A stretch of DNA of 64,000 nt from Piliocolobus tephrosceles (taxonomy: Eukaryota > Chordata > Mammalia > Primates > Cercopithecidae). The notes below the pieces were generated by a model, which had not been told where the DNA came from, did no database searches, and saw only the letters and a list, made by a program, of their open reading frames with translations. The translations under genes and the position numbers were made by a program. The DNA lies in the NCBI RefSeq assembly GCF_002776525.5, contig NC_045441.1, forward strand, positions 108,281,440 to 108,345,439, read 5' to 3'. Of the stretch, positions 11,511-25,065 are shown one piece after another. Position 1 is the first letter of the stretch; each line of letters starts with the position of its first letter.

Positions 11511-12398
11511 AGAATATTTATAAAATCATAAAACATAAAAAAAAGAGCATATTGAATACATATGTTTGATCTCTTGCAAAATAAATATCAAGGTTAGATG
11601 ATGGAACAATATAAATGACATATCAAGATCAATACCATGAAGGGAGAGCAGGTTTGGTTAGTGAACAACCACCTTTAGACACTGAGTTAGCACAAATAGA
11701 AATAATGATTTTAAGTCTAGTTTACAGTTTAAGTATCTAAAATACTTGGGAATGGAAATGATTCAGATTTCCGATTTTTTCTGGAATATTTACATATACA
11801 TAATGAGATATCTTGGGGATGAGATCCAAGTCTAAACATGAAATTTATTTTATGTTTCATGTACACCTTATACACATAGCCTGAAGATAATTGTATATAG
11901 TATTTTAAATAATTTTGTTCATGACACCAGTTTTGAATGCATTTTGACTGCCATTCATCACATGAAGTTGGGTGTAGAATTTTCTGCTTTTCATATCATG
12001 TCCATGCCCAAAATACTTTGAATTTTGGAACATTCATTTTGGATTTCAGATTTTTGGATTATGTTCAACCTTTAACCTTTATTGGGAGTTACTCAGTGGT
12101 CAAGTTTGAAGTCAGAGCCAACGGAAAAAAAAAAGAAAACAATAAAGGGGGAAGCTAGGATATGTCCATGTTTAAGGCACATTCTAGTGGACAATATTTT
12201 GGGGTGGCCACTTTTTGAAAGTACAAATCTCTACTCCCTGAGCACTTCACCTTGATCCATGTGTCTTTAGTCAAATGCTTTAACTGTTTCAGATATCTGA
12301 AATTACAGATACTGAAATACTATGATTTCAGATCTAGAATACTGGGATACTAAAGATTACAAGATCTTTAATGTCCTTTCATTATATATATATATAAT
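11511..12398. other. Unique AT-rich sequence
   Basis: No gene or repeat recognised. A short alternating TA tract lies near 12383-12397. Confidence 0.45.
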
Positions 12399-13215
12399 GT
12401 GTCTCCAACACTTCCTCCAAAGCTCCAAGCACTTCCTTCAGGCATTTTGAACCACTTACATTTTGAATTATTTGAACTGGTATTTCTATTTGTGCTCCAT
12501 GTTCTTTCTCACGTCTTTGCCTCCATTTTGCATATGCTTTCCCCTCTTCCTGAAATACTCTTTTCACTTCCCTTCTATTCCTAAGGTGTCCATTTAGCTT
12601 TGCATTCCCCTAAAAACTTTCCATGACTTCAGAAATTGGGTTAGATGCTGTATTCATTCGTTTTCACACTGCCATAAAGATGCTACCAAATAACGGAGGT
12701 TCAAGTGAATCACAGTTCTGCATGGCTGGAGAGGCCACAGGAGACTTAAAATCATGGTGAAGGTGGAAGCAGGCACCTCTTACATGGCAACATGCCTGTT
12801 GAGAGAGAGAGAGCATGAAGAGGGAAGAGCCTCTTTATAAAACCAGATCTCGTGAGCACTCACTCACTATCACAAGGACAACATGGGGGAAACCACGCCC
12901 ATGATTCAATCACCTCCCACCAGGTCCTTCCTTTGGCATAAGGGGATTATAGATCAAGATGAGATTTGGGTGGGGACACAGAGCCAAACCATATTAGATG
13001 CCCCATTTATGTATGACCAGAGTATCTGATATTTCTTCACATGATAGCATGTATTAAACTACTGTGTGGTTGCCTATTTACTTTTCTGTATCCATCCTAA
13101 TTATAAATTGAAGGATAAGTACTCCATGTCTTAATTCTAGTTATCTCATCAATGCCTAGCACTGTCCCTTCACATAGTAGAAGATCAATAAATGTGTATT
13201 AAATGATTACCTATG
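12399..13215 (+). repeat. L2 3' end, sense, split by a solo LTR
   Basis: 12399-12648 and 13002-13215 are two halves of one L2 3' region: 'tcttcctgaaatactctttt' before the break, and 'aatgcctagcactgtccctt' and 'agatcaataaatgtgtatta' after it. The break falls where the L2 consensus has ttaggtgcccc; removing the LTR and one copy of GATGC restores 'ttagatgcccc'. Confidence 0.75.
12644..13001 (-). mobile_element. MaLR (MST/THE1-type) solo LTR, antisense, with 5-bp target duplication
   Basis: The 348-bp LTR at 12649-12996 starts with TG and ends ATATTA (ancestral ...CA). It contains the MaLR phrases 'agatctcgtgagcactcact', 'cacctcccaccaggtccttc' and 'gatttgggtggggacacaga'. Both sides carry GATGC (12644-12648 and 12997-13001), the 5-bp duplication expected for ERVL/MaLR. 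No internal retroviral sequence is present, so this is a solo LTR from recombination. Confidence 0.85.
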
Positions 13216-15671
13216 CTCATTCATTTGTCCACCCAGTTTTGTTAGAAACCTGTCATTTCTCCCTGCTTCCTCTGTCAAGTATAAGGCCATATACTGAGCT
13301 GAAAGAGCCTAGAATGTAATCTCATTGTTTTCTCTACATCTGATTATTGGGGTCATTCTCATGCAAAACCAGACACCTTTGTTGTGACTTTTTGCCTACT
13401 TTAATCATGTCAAGTTTGCTTAACCTGCAAATTTCCTTTGACATCACAAGTGCCAGATTTTTGACCCACCAAAGTCAGGGATATCACTGGTTTCCTGGTC
13501 CTTCATTTTATGGTTGCTGGCTTGTCAGCTTGCTGCTAAGAACTGAGAGTCCACATTATTTGGTTGCCACCTTAACTTGGGGTCTTCTGGACTCTTGATT
13601 TACAGCAATCTTAGGAACTGCACATTTAGTTTCATGGTCTCAGACTAAGGTCTCAGTCCAGTTTCCTATTGGTTCCAGTGCCTTGCCAGATTGACTTATA
13701 AACTCTTGCAAAAATGGATTAAAAAAACTGGTACTTACATATAACTTAAAAAATCATGAGGCTATTGAAGTTTGAGAAATGGCTTAAAATAAACATCGAT
13801 GTAAAAAGTGTTAATAAGATGTTTAATTATCTCCCATTAGCTCTTAAAGTAGAATAAGAAGGAATTAATATTTTGTTTTTCTACATTAGAACTTATGGGT
13901 GATTTAAAAATAAGATATTTATTTAAGATTAATATTGAGTGTTATAAAGGAAAGTATTGCTATTTTGGCAGTATATATTTGATTCCTAAGTTAGTATTTA
14001 TAGAGGGTTGGGGTACCTGAAACATTACCCAGAAGCATGTGTTCTGTGGTGCAGAAGATGCTGAGTGTTTGCTCATGGGACAAGTGAGAATTAAATATCT
14101 CATGTTTAGCGTCTGATATTTTGTATTCAAGTTTGTGAGTGCAAGTCGAATTTGAGTAAAGACCTATAACCTGGCAAGGCAACAGCAAAAAGTATCTGGA
14201 GCCAATCATAATCATGGTAAGCAAGAAGATATCATTCAAGATCAGGACAGGGACCTAAGGCAAGGACCTCACAACAAGTTTCACAGGTTAAAAAAAAAAA
14301 TGTAAATGCCCACTGAGGAAATTCCATTGCCAGAGGAATGGGACACGGTGGAGTTTGTGCATTAATGAGGGATTCTGTGGGGGGAGGTTTAAGATGACCA
14401 AACAGATAATTATATATAAAACTGGAGAGAGACACACACATTTGGTATTTCATGACAATGCCATTAAGAAATAAATTGGCATGTTTGTATAGAACTTTCT
14501 GCCTTAGGATTGCAGTTGCCTGTAGTAATATTGCAAAACTGGTTTCCTTGTTCCAGCGAAAACAAATATGAAAAAAATGTGTTTTTTTGCATGTTTGTTT
14601 TCCTGAGAAAACAATGCTGCCTTCTTTATATTTTTATATATGTTATCCTCTAATCTTAGGAGCCGTGGACCTCCCGAAGAAGTGGCCTGGGCTGTCTTCC
14701 ACTTATGTTTTATTTATATATCTGTTTTGTCATGGAGAACTTTAGGGCCGTATTAAAAAAAATAGATGGTACATACTAAAGATGCATTGACAATTAGAAA
14801 TTGAAAAGTTGTAATATTTGGGAAATTTCAATAATGATATTGCTTTGGAAAAATTACATCATGATACTCTGGAAAACATATTAAACCACCTAAAACTGAC
14901 ATAGGTTTAATCTGCTACATTAAGCATCACAGTAGAAGAGTTCACCTAAAATCTGTTATTGAAAAGTTGGTGATAAGTAGACATTAACTCCCTAGTGTTC
15001 ATGTAAGTATGAACTGACCACTCACAAATTGTATTTTAGATATATTATTTTTCATAATGTATATTTTACTTGAAACAAAATATAAGGCACAGGATGTAGG
15101 TGTACAGTGTAGGATTTCATAAGAAGGGAACAATTTCAGAAAGCTTTAAACCCTACTTTTCCTTACAATTTCAGATGTGCTTTTGGTGCCTTCACTAAAG
15201 ACTTTTGTAAATATATAAATTTGTACTTGTTAGTATTTTTTTTACTGTCATATACCTTTCTACTATAATCATATAATAATGACAATTGACATTTGATAGT
15301 TCTCAAAAGTCCTGAATTAAACTCAGAAAGCCATTATAATATTCAATGCTTCCCCAACTCGCAATGTAGGCAAGAGAAGAAATAAGTTTAATAAAACATT
15401 TTTCTTTAAATATCAACCTCTGTGTATGCTACCTCTTTGCTAATTTCCCAAATCTCAACACGCAATGCACGCATGGATGAATGGATGAATGAATGAATAA
15501 AATTAGGGCCCCTTAACTGAATCACCTCTTTGTCTTGTGTTCCCTTGGGAAATACTCTGGACTTCTGAAGACCAATCATTCCTCATAACAGATACATGTG
15601 CAATTTCCCTCTCTCTAGTACACACGTATATATAGCCTACTGCCCTCTATTTTTCCCCCCACAATTCTTCG
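13216..15671. other. Unique AT-rich sequence
   Basis: No gene recognised. 13340-13720 is less AT-rich and repeat-free but has no identifiable motif. Short open frames near 13347-13598 and 13991-14453 are unsupported. A degenerate GGAT/GAAT patch lies near 15473-15500. Confidence 0.45.
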
Positions 15672-15995
15672 TTCAGAGGTGTTTGTTTGTTTGTTTGTTT
15701 TTTGAGATGGAGTTTCACCCTTGTCACCCAGGCTGGAGTGCAATGGCACGATCTTGACTCACTGTAAACTTCGCCTCCCAGGTTCAAGCGATTCTCCTGC
15801 CTAAGCCTCCCAAGTAGCTGGGATTACAGGCATGTGCCACCATGCCCGGCTAATTTTGTATTTTTAGTAGAGACATGGTTTCACCATGTTGGCCAGGCTT
15901 GTCTGCAACTCCTGACCTCAGGTGATCCACCCGCCTTGGACTCTTAAAGTGCTGGGATAATAGGAGTGAGCAACCACGCCTGGCCATTCAGAGGT
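15672..15995 (-). repeat. AluS-like element, antisense, with TSD
   Basis: An Alu in reverse orientation occupies 15681-15986. Its tail has become GTTT repeats, and it ends 'caaccacgcctggcc'. TTCAGAGGT at 15672-15680 is repeated at 15987-15995 as the target-site duplication. 'Aggtgatccacccgcc' and 'tgttggccaggcttgtc' point to an AluS-age element. Confidence 0.9.
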
Positions 15996-16769
15996 TTTTA
16001 TGTATGTTTTTATCATTGTATTTAAGGTCATTTTTATCAGTGGGCCAAATAAATTTTCCTTTGGAATTCTTCAAGATCTCTATTTTCAAATGCATTTTAA
16101 AAATGAGTAGAACACTTATTACTACTTTTCTTAGATATGTATGTAGATGAGTATGTATATAAACACACGTTTAAACATTTATACCCACATGAGTATAGAT
16201 ATAGTCATACTTATTAGCATTGCTGTTTATTTAGAAAAAAAATTACAAAAGGGCACAAAGATAGAGATGTCAAAAATAATAATTGCATTTGATATCAGTT
16301 AAGTTTATGATGAACAAATACAAACTGAGACAAGATTTTTGCAGCTGAAATCAGAAAATTATTGACAATATAAAGCTTTTTTCAGGGTTAATGTACATAT
16401 TTCTGGTCACTGAGAGAATTGAGGCTCTTTCAGGGAAGGAACATATAGAAATAAAAGCATGATCTGTAAGTACTATAATCCAGAAAGAATTGAATATGTA
16501 ATAATTGAAGAGTAAACACAGTCTATGGAATGAGTATATAACTCAATTCAATGACAAAACCTTCTGTTCAAATATTAAACTCTATAATCTATGATACAAA
16601 ATAAGTGATTTATCACATTGCTATTTATCCTGGCAGAACAAAAGTTGTACAAGAATTGAGAGAGCTAATGGAAAATTAATAATAAAAATGAAGGGCAAAA
16701 ATGATACGAATAGTGTGTTGGATGAGATACAGGGTCATAGACATTTGTATAGTCAAGAGAGGAGAAGAT
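15996..16769. other. Unique AT-rich sequence
   Basis: No gene, RNA or repeat recognised. Confidence 0.4.
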
Positions 16770-17010
16770 TGAGAGGGACTTGATCACAGTCTATAAATAC
16801 CTTACAAGTATCTGTATAAATGAAAGACTGTGATTATTCAAAGTATCAGAAGATAGAAGGACAAGAAGCACTGATCTGAAACTAAAGCAGAAAATATTTC
16901 AGCCTTATATTCTATTAAGAAATACTTTGCCAACAGTGAGAGGATTTGGCAGTAGAAATAAAAATCAAGGACGATACATAAAGTTTAGAGAAGGGCTATA
17001 AATGATGTTC
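16770..17010 (+). repeat. L3/CR1-like LINE fragment, sense
   Basis: The order 'gacttgatcacagtctataa', 'atagaaggacaagaagcac', 'gaaactaaagcagaaaat', 'aagaaatactttgccaacag' follows the CR1/L3 3' region (gatctcatcactgtctataa, gacaagaggcaatgg, gaagaacttc). It is very old and diverged, and the assignment is from memory of the consensus. Confidence 0.5.
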
Positions 17011-17973
17011 CTATGAGCACAGAGAATAAATCAGAGATACTGAAAAAATGAATGGAAACTGGGAGGCTCACAGAATTAGAAGATACACTAGTTCAGGATG
17101 TGTGAAACAATGGTATCTGCTGTCCTTTCTGATATGTGTTCTTCTCCAGTAATTCTCATCTTCCACAATTACACCAAAACTCAGGAGGCAGTCAAAATAA
17201 ATGGAAAATTTTAGACTATACTCTGCCTAACTATTCTACTATAGTTTGACACCCAATAATTTCCCATTTTGGCTATGCCAATTGCATTTGATAAAGTGCA
17301 ATGTAAGTGCAGCTGGCTGGAGTGTATGACAATTGTTCTACATACATTTATTTCTTGGCTCATATGGAGAGATTCACACACACAGCATACCCTTCATAAT
17401 TGCTTTAATTATGCAGGTTCAGATTGTGTGCTAAAAATTATGCTTAATAATAATAATAAAACAGATCACTGAAAAAAAAAATATTTCTTTCCATAAGCAA
17501 TACTTCTTTGCCTGAGAGGAAAAAAAAAAAAACCGAAGAATGAATTATATATTTTATTTTCTTAAAAAATAACACTAAGAAATAACTGCTAATTCTCTAA
17601 TTAAATAATGAAACATTTATTGTTGCTTTCAGACTGTAGTATTGTTCAAACTTTAAATTTTGCTTGCTTCCTCTATTCTCTTCTCTTTTGAGTGGACTTT
17701 CTATGGCCTTATCAAAAGCTCTGGGGTTTTTTAGTTTAAAAGAGTTACTTTAAGGAATCAAAAGAGGCTTGCTGTTCCCTGGGCATAGGATGTAGTCAAA
17801 GGTGAATAAAGGGATTATTGCAACCATGGGAGCGCAATAATAAAAGGAATTTGCTATAGACTCAATTCATTAATTCAGTCTAAAACAAATACACAAAAGA
17901 GGAAATAAAAGGTTTAAAATGTTCTCATCACCTTCTATGTATCAAGAGTTGTACTAAGATTGAAGAATATGGA
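17011..17973. other. Unique AT-rich sequence
   Basis: Holds (AAT)n near 17444-17458 and short A-runs at 17473-17482 and 17521-17532. No gene recognised. Confidence 0.4.
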
Positions 17974-18272
17974 GGCTGGGTGCAGCGGCTCATGCCTGTA
18001 ATCCCAGCACTTTGGAAGGCTGAGGCGGGTGACTCAGGAGATCAGGAAATCAAGACCATCCTGGCCAACATGGTGAAACCTCATCTCTACTAAAAATACA
18101 AAAATTAGTCAGGCATGGCAGCTCATGCCTGTAGTCCCAGCTACTCGGGAGGCTGAGGCAGGAGAATCGTTTGAACCCAGCAAGCGGAGGCTGCTGAGCA
18201 GAGATTGTGCCACTGCACTCCAGCCTGGGAGACAGAGTAAGACTCTGTCTCAGGAAAAAAAAAAAAAAAAAA
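17974..18272 (+). repeat. AluS-like element, sense
   Basis: Full-length forward Alu from 'ggctgggtgcagcggctcat' to a poly(A) tail at about 18254-18272, with both monomers and the RNA polymerase III box regions. Diverged CpG sites indicate middle age. A short purine-rich similarity on the flanks may be the target duplication but is not clear. Confidence 0.9.
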
Positions 18273-21185
18273 GATAAGAGAAAGCTCTAGCTAAATGTAA
18301 TTTTGATCCAATCCAGGTAGTTGGCCTAGTTTGTTTTCACTCCCTTAGTTTTCTGTATACATGAAAAAGTGGAGATCTCTCACGTATAGTGACTAGTCAG
18401 CTAGGAGTATTGATAGGATAAGAAATTGCTACGATGCTACCACTTATGCTGTAGACAATGTTGACCATGCCTAAGACTGGGTAGAAAGGATAAGTGAAAT
18501 CCTTTGTCTTTAGGGGACAGAGAATGTTTAGAAAGAATAGGTGAAAAGCAAAAGGCAGATTCAAAAGGAATTTAAAATTGGAGAAGGTGGAAATCACACA
18601 GATAATAGCCAGCAATGAAAATGCAGAAACTTAAAGTTGCAGACTTCTGTAATCTGAAATCAGAAAGGAATAGCCATTGGGTTACTAATACGGAATAAAG
18701 ATGCAGGTGGTTGTTGGCAAGGAAGTCAAAAGTTCTTAATTCGTCAAATAAAGCGTTTTAATAAAAGATACATTAGAGTTACATAGATGTTGTTTAAATG
18801 CCTTGGAAATTATGTTAAAAAAATAAGAAATACCTTAGTACTTTAGACATTCAAGTGAAGTGAGTCATTCCATTTCAATTTTAATTTTATATTGAGAGCA
18901 TTATAGCTCAAGTTCACCAAATTAAATATAATTCATTCTGTTAGATATTATTTTGTGCCACATGATGAAATGTGATACAAATGTGATGATGAAATCAACT
19001 AGAACAGCAATTGATTATTGAATTTCACTGTCTTAGGCTCAATAGCAAAACATAACAAATGTTTAAAAATGAATAAAAGGGAGAATCCAAAAAATGATGC
19101 AGTGTTTGTAATCTTACCATATTAGCTCTTTGCTTTATGTTTTTGCTCCTCTTAAAAAAGGTACAGCTATTGCTTTGATGACTGATAAAATAGCAGAGTT
19201 TCAAATTCTATCCTTTACTCTCCCTTCCTCTGCCTTCCTCTTCTTTCTTCTCTCCCTGACTCTCTTTCTCTCTCTCTCTCTTACATTTCTCTTAATCATG
19301 TAATTCGAAATGTTACTTATTAAGTTTAAATCAATTATGTGCCTCCTACTTAAGACTGGCCTGTAATATTATTTCTTAAATCACATATTTTAGAAGACTT
19401 CAGCACCTAACTAATGGAATTTTTGAAAAACCTATCAAAGTGTTTCAGAACATAAGAAATATATCAATTGGACAGAAACAGTTATTCATTATGCTTTACA
19501 CACAATTTTGCTCAACTGCTTATTTTAATTAGAGCAGAGCTCTAGCTTCTGCTCATTGGTTTAGCATGAGCAATAAAACGAAGTTTATTTAATTTTCTAA
19601 AATAAGTAAAGCAGAGTAAAGTTAATTAAAAGTTAATTACAGAATAATGAATCATCTACTCTTCCTGTGCTAGTGTTGCCCAGATGATTAGATGCTGTTT
19701 TCTCTGAATACACTTCCATTGCCATAAGCTGGGCATTCCCTTCGTTCAGTATTTTCATCTGTGCATTTTATTTGAAAAGTTTAGGTTGTCCTTTCCTGAA
19801 AATGTCTTTAGGAAATACACACAGACATAGGAGACACACACACACACACCCCTTCCTAGTTTCTCTCCTTTTATATGCGTTCCTCGGGCATAATTTTCAT
19901 TTAGACTTCTGATTACCTTTTAAATTTGACAGTATATACCTATAAAATTCGTTAGTAATTGTTTCATTTCCCAGCATGGCATGTGTAGTTAACCTTGAAA
20001 GACAGATTGGCGTTAACTGTAGTGAACCCAACCTTTCCCTGTATCACAAAGGTCATGGATCTGTTCTCCCTGGCCCTGTGTCTTTAAATAGAGGATATTG
20101 TACATATTGGAATTAGAATGCTTTTACTGCTCATTAATTCATCATTAAAACGCTGTTAACTAATCATTCTCTATGAGTCTGGTGCACAGATTTTCTGGCA
20201 TGAACTGCCTCAGCTTGGCTACCAGCCACTTATGACTTGCTGAAAACAACAGTATTTATGTTTGTTGTACACTTAATTCTTTTTGTAAAACTTTGTTGTA
20301 TCAAGCTCTATAAAACTTTCATTTGGAATGTAGTATGGCTTATACCAAGACTGTCTTAGTTTTTATAAATGGACAGATATATGGAAATACTTGAATTTCA
20401 ATTTAGCAGCAGGCTTCACGTAACATAAGGAATAATGTGTAATACATACTATGTTCTTACCTTAATTTTGCATCTTGAATTGTAGCATGATATATATTCA
20501 CAAATTATGACGAATATTGCTACTTAAAAGAAGGAAAAAAATGAATTCCTGCAACTCAGAGCATTTAGATTTTTATCGAACATTCACTTTAGCTTTTTTT
20601 AGTCATTGATTTTGTGTCCAGTCTATTTAAGAAGCTATAGACTGTTAGTTTTGTAAAACTATATGAGCTTCAGGGGCACAAATGTCATAAAGTTGAGTTC
20701 CTGAACTCTTCCCTAAAAGTTTATTCTACTCTTTTAGCAATTTTGAAATATAAATTCTATATCCATAATTTTCAACCTTCAATATACAGAGACATTTATT
20801 TCCCAGCACCTTGTTAATCAGATGTTAAATAGTAAGGAAATAGATGTGAAAGATCTCACAAAAAAAATTGTCAAGAGAATCTTTTAAACGAGTTACTATG
20901 AAAAGTTGGAAGACAGGGTGCAATGTTCTTTTCACAATTTCTTACTCACTGTTGTGCTTTTATCTTCACTAGTGTAACACATTCCCTGATTCTTTTTTCA
21001 AGATTTATTTCTACTGCCTTTATATTTTAGTTATATGTGCAGTGTTTTGTTTTGTTTTGCATTATTATATACTAATTTTCTGGGTCTTAATTTCTCAACT
21101 TTAAAATAATGAGAATAGAGGCTCAAAAAAATAAATAAACAAGAAGGAAAACTTTTCAGCTTAGAAATACTGATTCCTATTTCAA
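18273..21185. other. Unique AT-rich sequence with possible regulatory blocks
   Basis: No gene recognised. 19540-19740 and 19990-20300 are repeat-free; the first has several TTAATTA-type homeodomain cores and the second is less AT-rich. A CT-rich patch (about 19220-19281) and a short CA run (19838-19850) are present. Confidence 0.4.
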
Positions 21186-21490
21186 TTTTTTTTTTTTTTT
21201 TTTTTTTTTTGAGATGTAGTTTAGCTCTTGTTGCCCAGGCTGGAGTTCAATGGCATGCTCTCCACTCACTGCAACCTCCACCTCCTGGATTCAAGCTATT
21301 CTCTTGCCTCAGCCTCCAAAGTATCTGGCATGACACATGTGCCACCATGCCCAGCTGATTTTGTATTTTTAGTAGAGATGGAGTTTTACCATGTTGGCCA
21401 GGCCGGTCTCGAACTCCTGACCTCAGGTGATCCACCTGCCTCAGCCTCCTAAAATGCTGGGATTATAGACGTGAGCCACCTCACCTAGCT
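21186..21490 (-). repeat. AluS-like element, antisense
   Basis: T-run from 21186 (about 25 T), then 'gagatgtagtttagctcttg', ending 'gtgagccacctcacctagct'. 'Gttggccaggccggtctcga' and 'caggtgatccacctgcc' are AluS-type. Confidence 0.9.
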
Positions 21491-23114
21491 CAACTATCAT
21501 TTTTAAATGTTGATTCAAAACTTCACATTCATATCCATCTTGCAAACCCAGGTATTGGCTGTTCTTTTCATTTGCTTACGAAAAACTATGCCAAATTGAG
21601 AGACTGACATTTGTAAGGAGGCCTGCTCAGTGTTCTTTTCCTTTAGTATTATAGTTTTTTTATGGCAATGTTTTTAGATCCATTTGTTTCAAATATCTGA
21701 CTTTAGTAATATCTTAACTTTTTGGCAGAGAGAAATAAAATAATTCAACCCATGCCATAAAATGAATTATGAGTAGTTCACTGTAACTGAGCAGAAATAA
21801 ATAGTGTGCATAAAATAAGAGACATTTCCTTTTGTAATATTTAGGTAAAATGAATGTTAAAATGTACTGAGTTTTTATAAACAATTTCATATTGTCTTCA
21901 TTGCTGCAATAGTGCTAGGTTTTGAAGTATTCCTTTCTCCATAAAGAGAAATTTGTGGATAAAAAACTCTAATCTTAACAACTACAAAACATTCTTATGA
22001 GGAAATAACACAAGAGAAAAATGTTTATGAATTATAAAGCATTATACATAAGAATCTATTGTTTTATGTTATTACATTATTATAACCAGTTTATACATAT
22101 CGAGTTCAAATTTTATTATTTGCATGTGATTACTCCAGCTAATGAGTAGACAAACATCCAGTTGATATGTCAAGATCATGCTGTTAATTTATATATTTAA
22201 CACAAAATACGGCTGGCAAGTAGTAACACTGAAGAAAATTCAATTTCTCCAAATTTGGTCGATAGGAGTCACCCATTTGAACCATAATATAGCACAAAAA
22301 TATGTTTATATAAACTTTTTATACAATTAATCAGTTATTTTATGTATTATTGAGTATTTACTGATTTCAAGGTGTAAACATTCTCTTATAAGTGTAAAAA
22401 TGGAAGCACGACATGTGGAAAGTATAAGTGACCACAGAGGAGGTAATCATGCTTACATAAATAATGAACCAAAATATTTGTGTGTGTTAAATATGTTGAG
22501 ATTATATTAATATAATTAAAATATACTAGAACAACTAGTTTTTAGTAATTATTAGGCATATAGAGTGGGAAAAGCAAATAAATAAGTGACTAAATTCTAA
22601 GCCAATTATTACAGTAGAGTGGAATGTGTTTCTTTCATTAATATGTAACTTAAATGAATAATGGGAGACCAATGGACATAATATGTTTGTTAACATATTT
22701 ATCTGCTTCACAGCAACTTTCTGCTCGATATGCTATAAGAAAACAAAAATTATGCAAAATTGGTCTCAAATGTCTTTAAGTCTGCCAGCTAAATTAATCT
22801 CTGAAGGAAAATATAAATTCATAAACCATTGCCGATCTGCAAATGTTGCTTAGGGATTCATGCAACATAGTTACATGCTGAACAGATTGGCAATACAGTC
22901 CTTCTCCAACATGGTCTTCGAGAAAGAGAAAACTTTTGCTAGATTTTATCCAATATTGGCATTCCTGCTTCTAAAATCCAAATAAGAATATGTGCTGCGT
23001 TTCTCAGATTCAAGGTTTTGTTGGAAATAACGGGGGCATGGCATTCGTGCCTCTCAAAGGGAAATGGAAAACCAATGAAGGACACAATTATAAGAACCAT
23101 TGCTACAGGTTGCT
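21491..23114. other. Unique AT-rich sequence
   Basis: No gene or clear repeat recognised over this stretch. Confidence 0.4.
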
Positions 23115-23580
23115 ATACTACCCACTCTCCACTTAATCTCACTCACCTCCCTCCTGTCTCATTGTTTTCCCCACTATCCTTCAAGCATGCCAGCCATACT
23201 CCAGCCCTCATGGCCTTCATGGCTTTTCCCTTTTGACGGAACACTCACTTCCTGGATATTTGTATGCCCCTTACTTCACCTCCTTCTGATGTCTGCTCAA
23301 ATGTCAGCCTCTCTGTGAGGCCTTCCCCAGCTGCCCTGCTTTAAAATTGCACTCCCTGTCTAACTTTTCTGATGGCCCTTCCCTGCTTAAGTTTCTCCCT
23401 AGTGTTTATCACTACCTCACATACTGTAAGTTTTACTTAATTCTCCCCAACCACTGAAATGTAAGCTCCCTGCAGACAGGGGTTTATATCTCATTTATTG
23501 TCACATTTTCCAGACCTTGACTAATGCCTGGTCCCTATTGGTACTCAGTAAGTATTTCTTAAATGAATAAAAATGAATCA
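23115..23580 (+). repeat. L2 3' end, sense
   Basis: Landmarks in L2 order: 'ctcaaatgtcagcctctctg', 'aggccttccccagc', 'gtaagctccctgcagacagg', 'aatgcctggtccctattgg', 'ctcagtaagtatttcttaaa'. Open frames over this pyrimidine-rich LINE (23018-23318) are not genes. Confidence 0.75.
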
Positions 23581-24807
23581 TTCAAGTATCTCATTGAAGG
23601 AAAGAGAAGAAATTCTCTCTCCCCAAAGAACAGCATGAATATACAAGACAACTCTTTATATTTATGCCTAAATAATACAACTTGAAGCAAGCTAAATCAA
23701 ACTCCTAGGCCATTTCTGAGTCTATCATTGAATAAGTCAGATATGTGTTTTTCTCTATTTGCAGACCATATCATTTCCTTGGCTCCAGGTCCATTTTCCT
23801 ACACATCAGACACTAGACTCATGCCAACTAGTAATAGGACAAGGAAAAAGAACACAAGCAGGCAGTATAATCCTCTCCCTTTGTAAAATTAAAACACTAG
23901 CCTGTGTTTACCTGGCTGGCCACACCTCACGTCCCTCCTTCTATTCCCACACACCTTGAACATCATGAGATATAAAAGAAGCAGAACAATTTTGAGCTTA
24001 ATAGTAATTAAAATGATTAAGTAGCTCAAGTATATCCTACAATAATCCTTCAAGGTTTCTGTTGACAGATACATGCTTACGGTAATTAAAGTCATAAACA
24101 GCCTTCTCTTGCCAAAAAACAAAACTTAAGCAAATAAATTCTTAAACATTTTATTTTTTATTCAAGTAAGAAATTATTGATTAACTTTAGTTAATCCCAC
24201 AAAGAAAATGATCGAATGTTTAAAATAATAACATTTACTAGTTCTACAAATAACTCTTCTCACTGGCAAACTAGTAAATAAGATGTGTCGGAGATCTTAG
24301 ACCTATTCCATGTAACAGATAGACAGGAGTCCACATCACAGGAAAAGTCACGGCTCCTGAAACGTTTTGAAAGGCTCAGCAGATACCAAAAGATAGTCTG
24401 ACTTTGAGATTAAGTTAGCCATTGGAATAAAAAATAGAGTGAACCATATTACATGAAAGTATATTACCTTCTTTTTGCAAATAACAGATCAAAAAGTACT
24501 AGATCAGAAGAAAGTAGACCTATATTTTTTAAAAAGAAGGTAAGTGATATATATTTCAATTACTGAAATGGAATCCATTCAAATTAAAAATAAATTTAAT
24601 TATTTTACCTTGTATTTTGTGTAGCAATCGAAATGCAGAACAACACCAAGTATTAAAAGTTGTAAAGCGTAATCTAAATCTTGTCAGGATCTAATTAAGT
24701 CTATGCCTTCATAATGCTTTCACTATGCCAAAACAGTGAATTTCAAAATTAATCCTGTAGAAGCAAATGAATCAATCTGGTTGCCATTTTCAAGACAGAA
24801 ATATCAG
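23581..24807. other. Unique AT-rich sequence
   Basis: No gene or repeat recognised; small open frames at 23759-24122 lack any domain. Confidence 0.4.
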
Positions 24808-25065
24808 TCATTTGAAAGGCAATGTAGCATCTTGGTTAAGAATATGGTCATTGGAACCATTTTTCTTAGATTTAAATTCTACTCTGCTAAATAAGGGCTC
24901 TGTGACCTTGGGAGAGTTATTTAACCTCTCTGTTCCTCAGTACACTCTCTCAAACAAGGATACAAATAGTACAAATTCATAGAGCTGTTTAAGGATTAAA
25001 CGAAATAATGGAAGAGAAGCTTGTTAACATCTCTGGGAAATAGTGATATTAAACAATTAAATTTG
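24808..25065 (+). repeat. MIR SINE, nearly complete, sense
   Basis: Matches the MIR consensus in order: 'tagcatcttggttaagaata', 'tctgtgaccttgggagagtt', 'atttaacctctctgttcctc', 'tcatagagctgtttaaggat', 'taaacgaaataatgg'. Confidence 0.8.
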
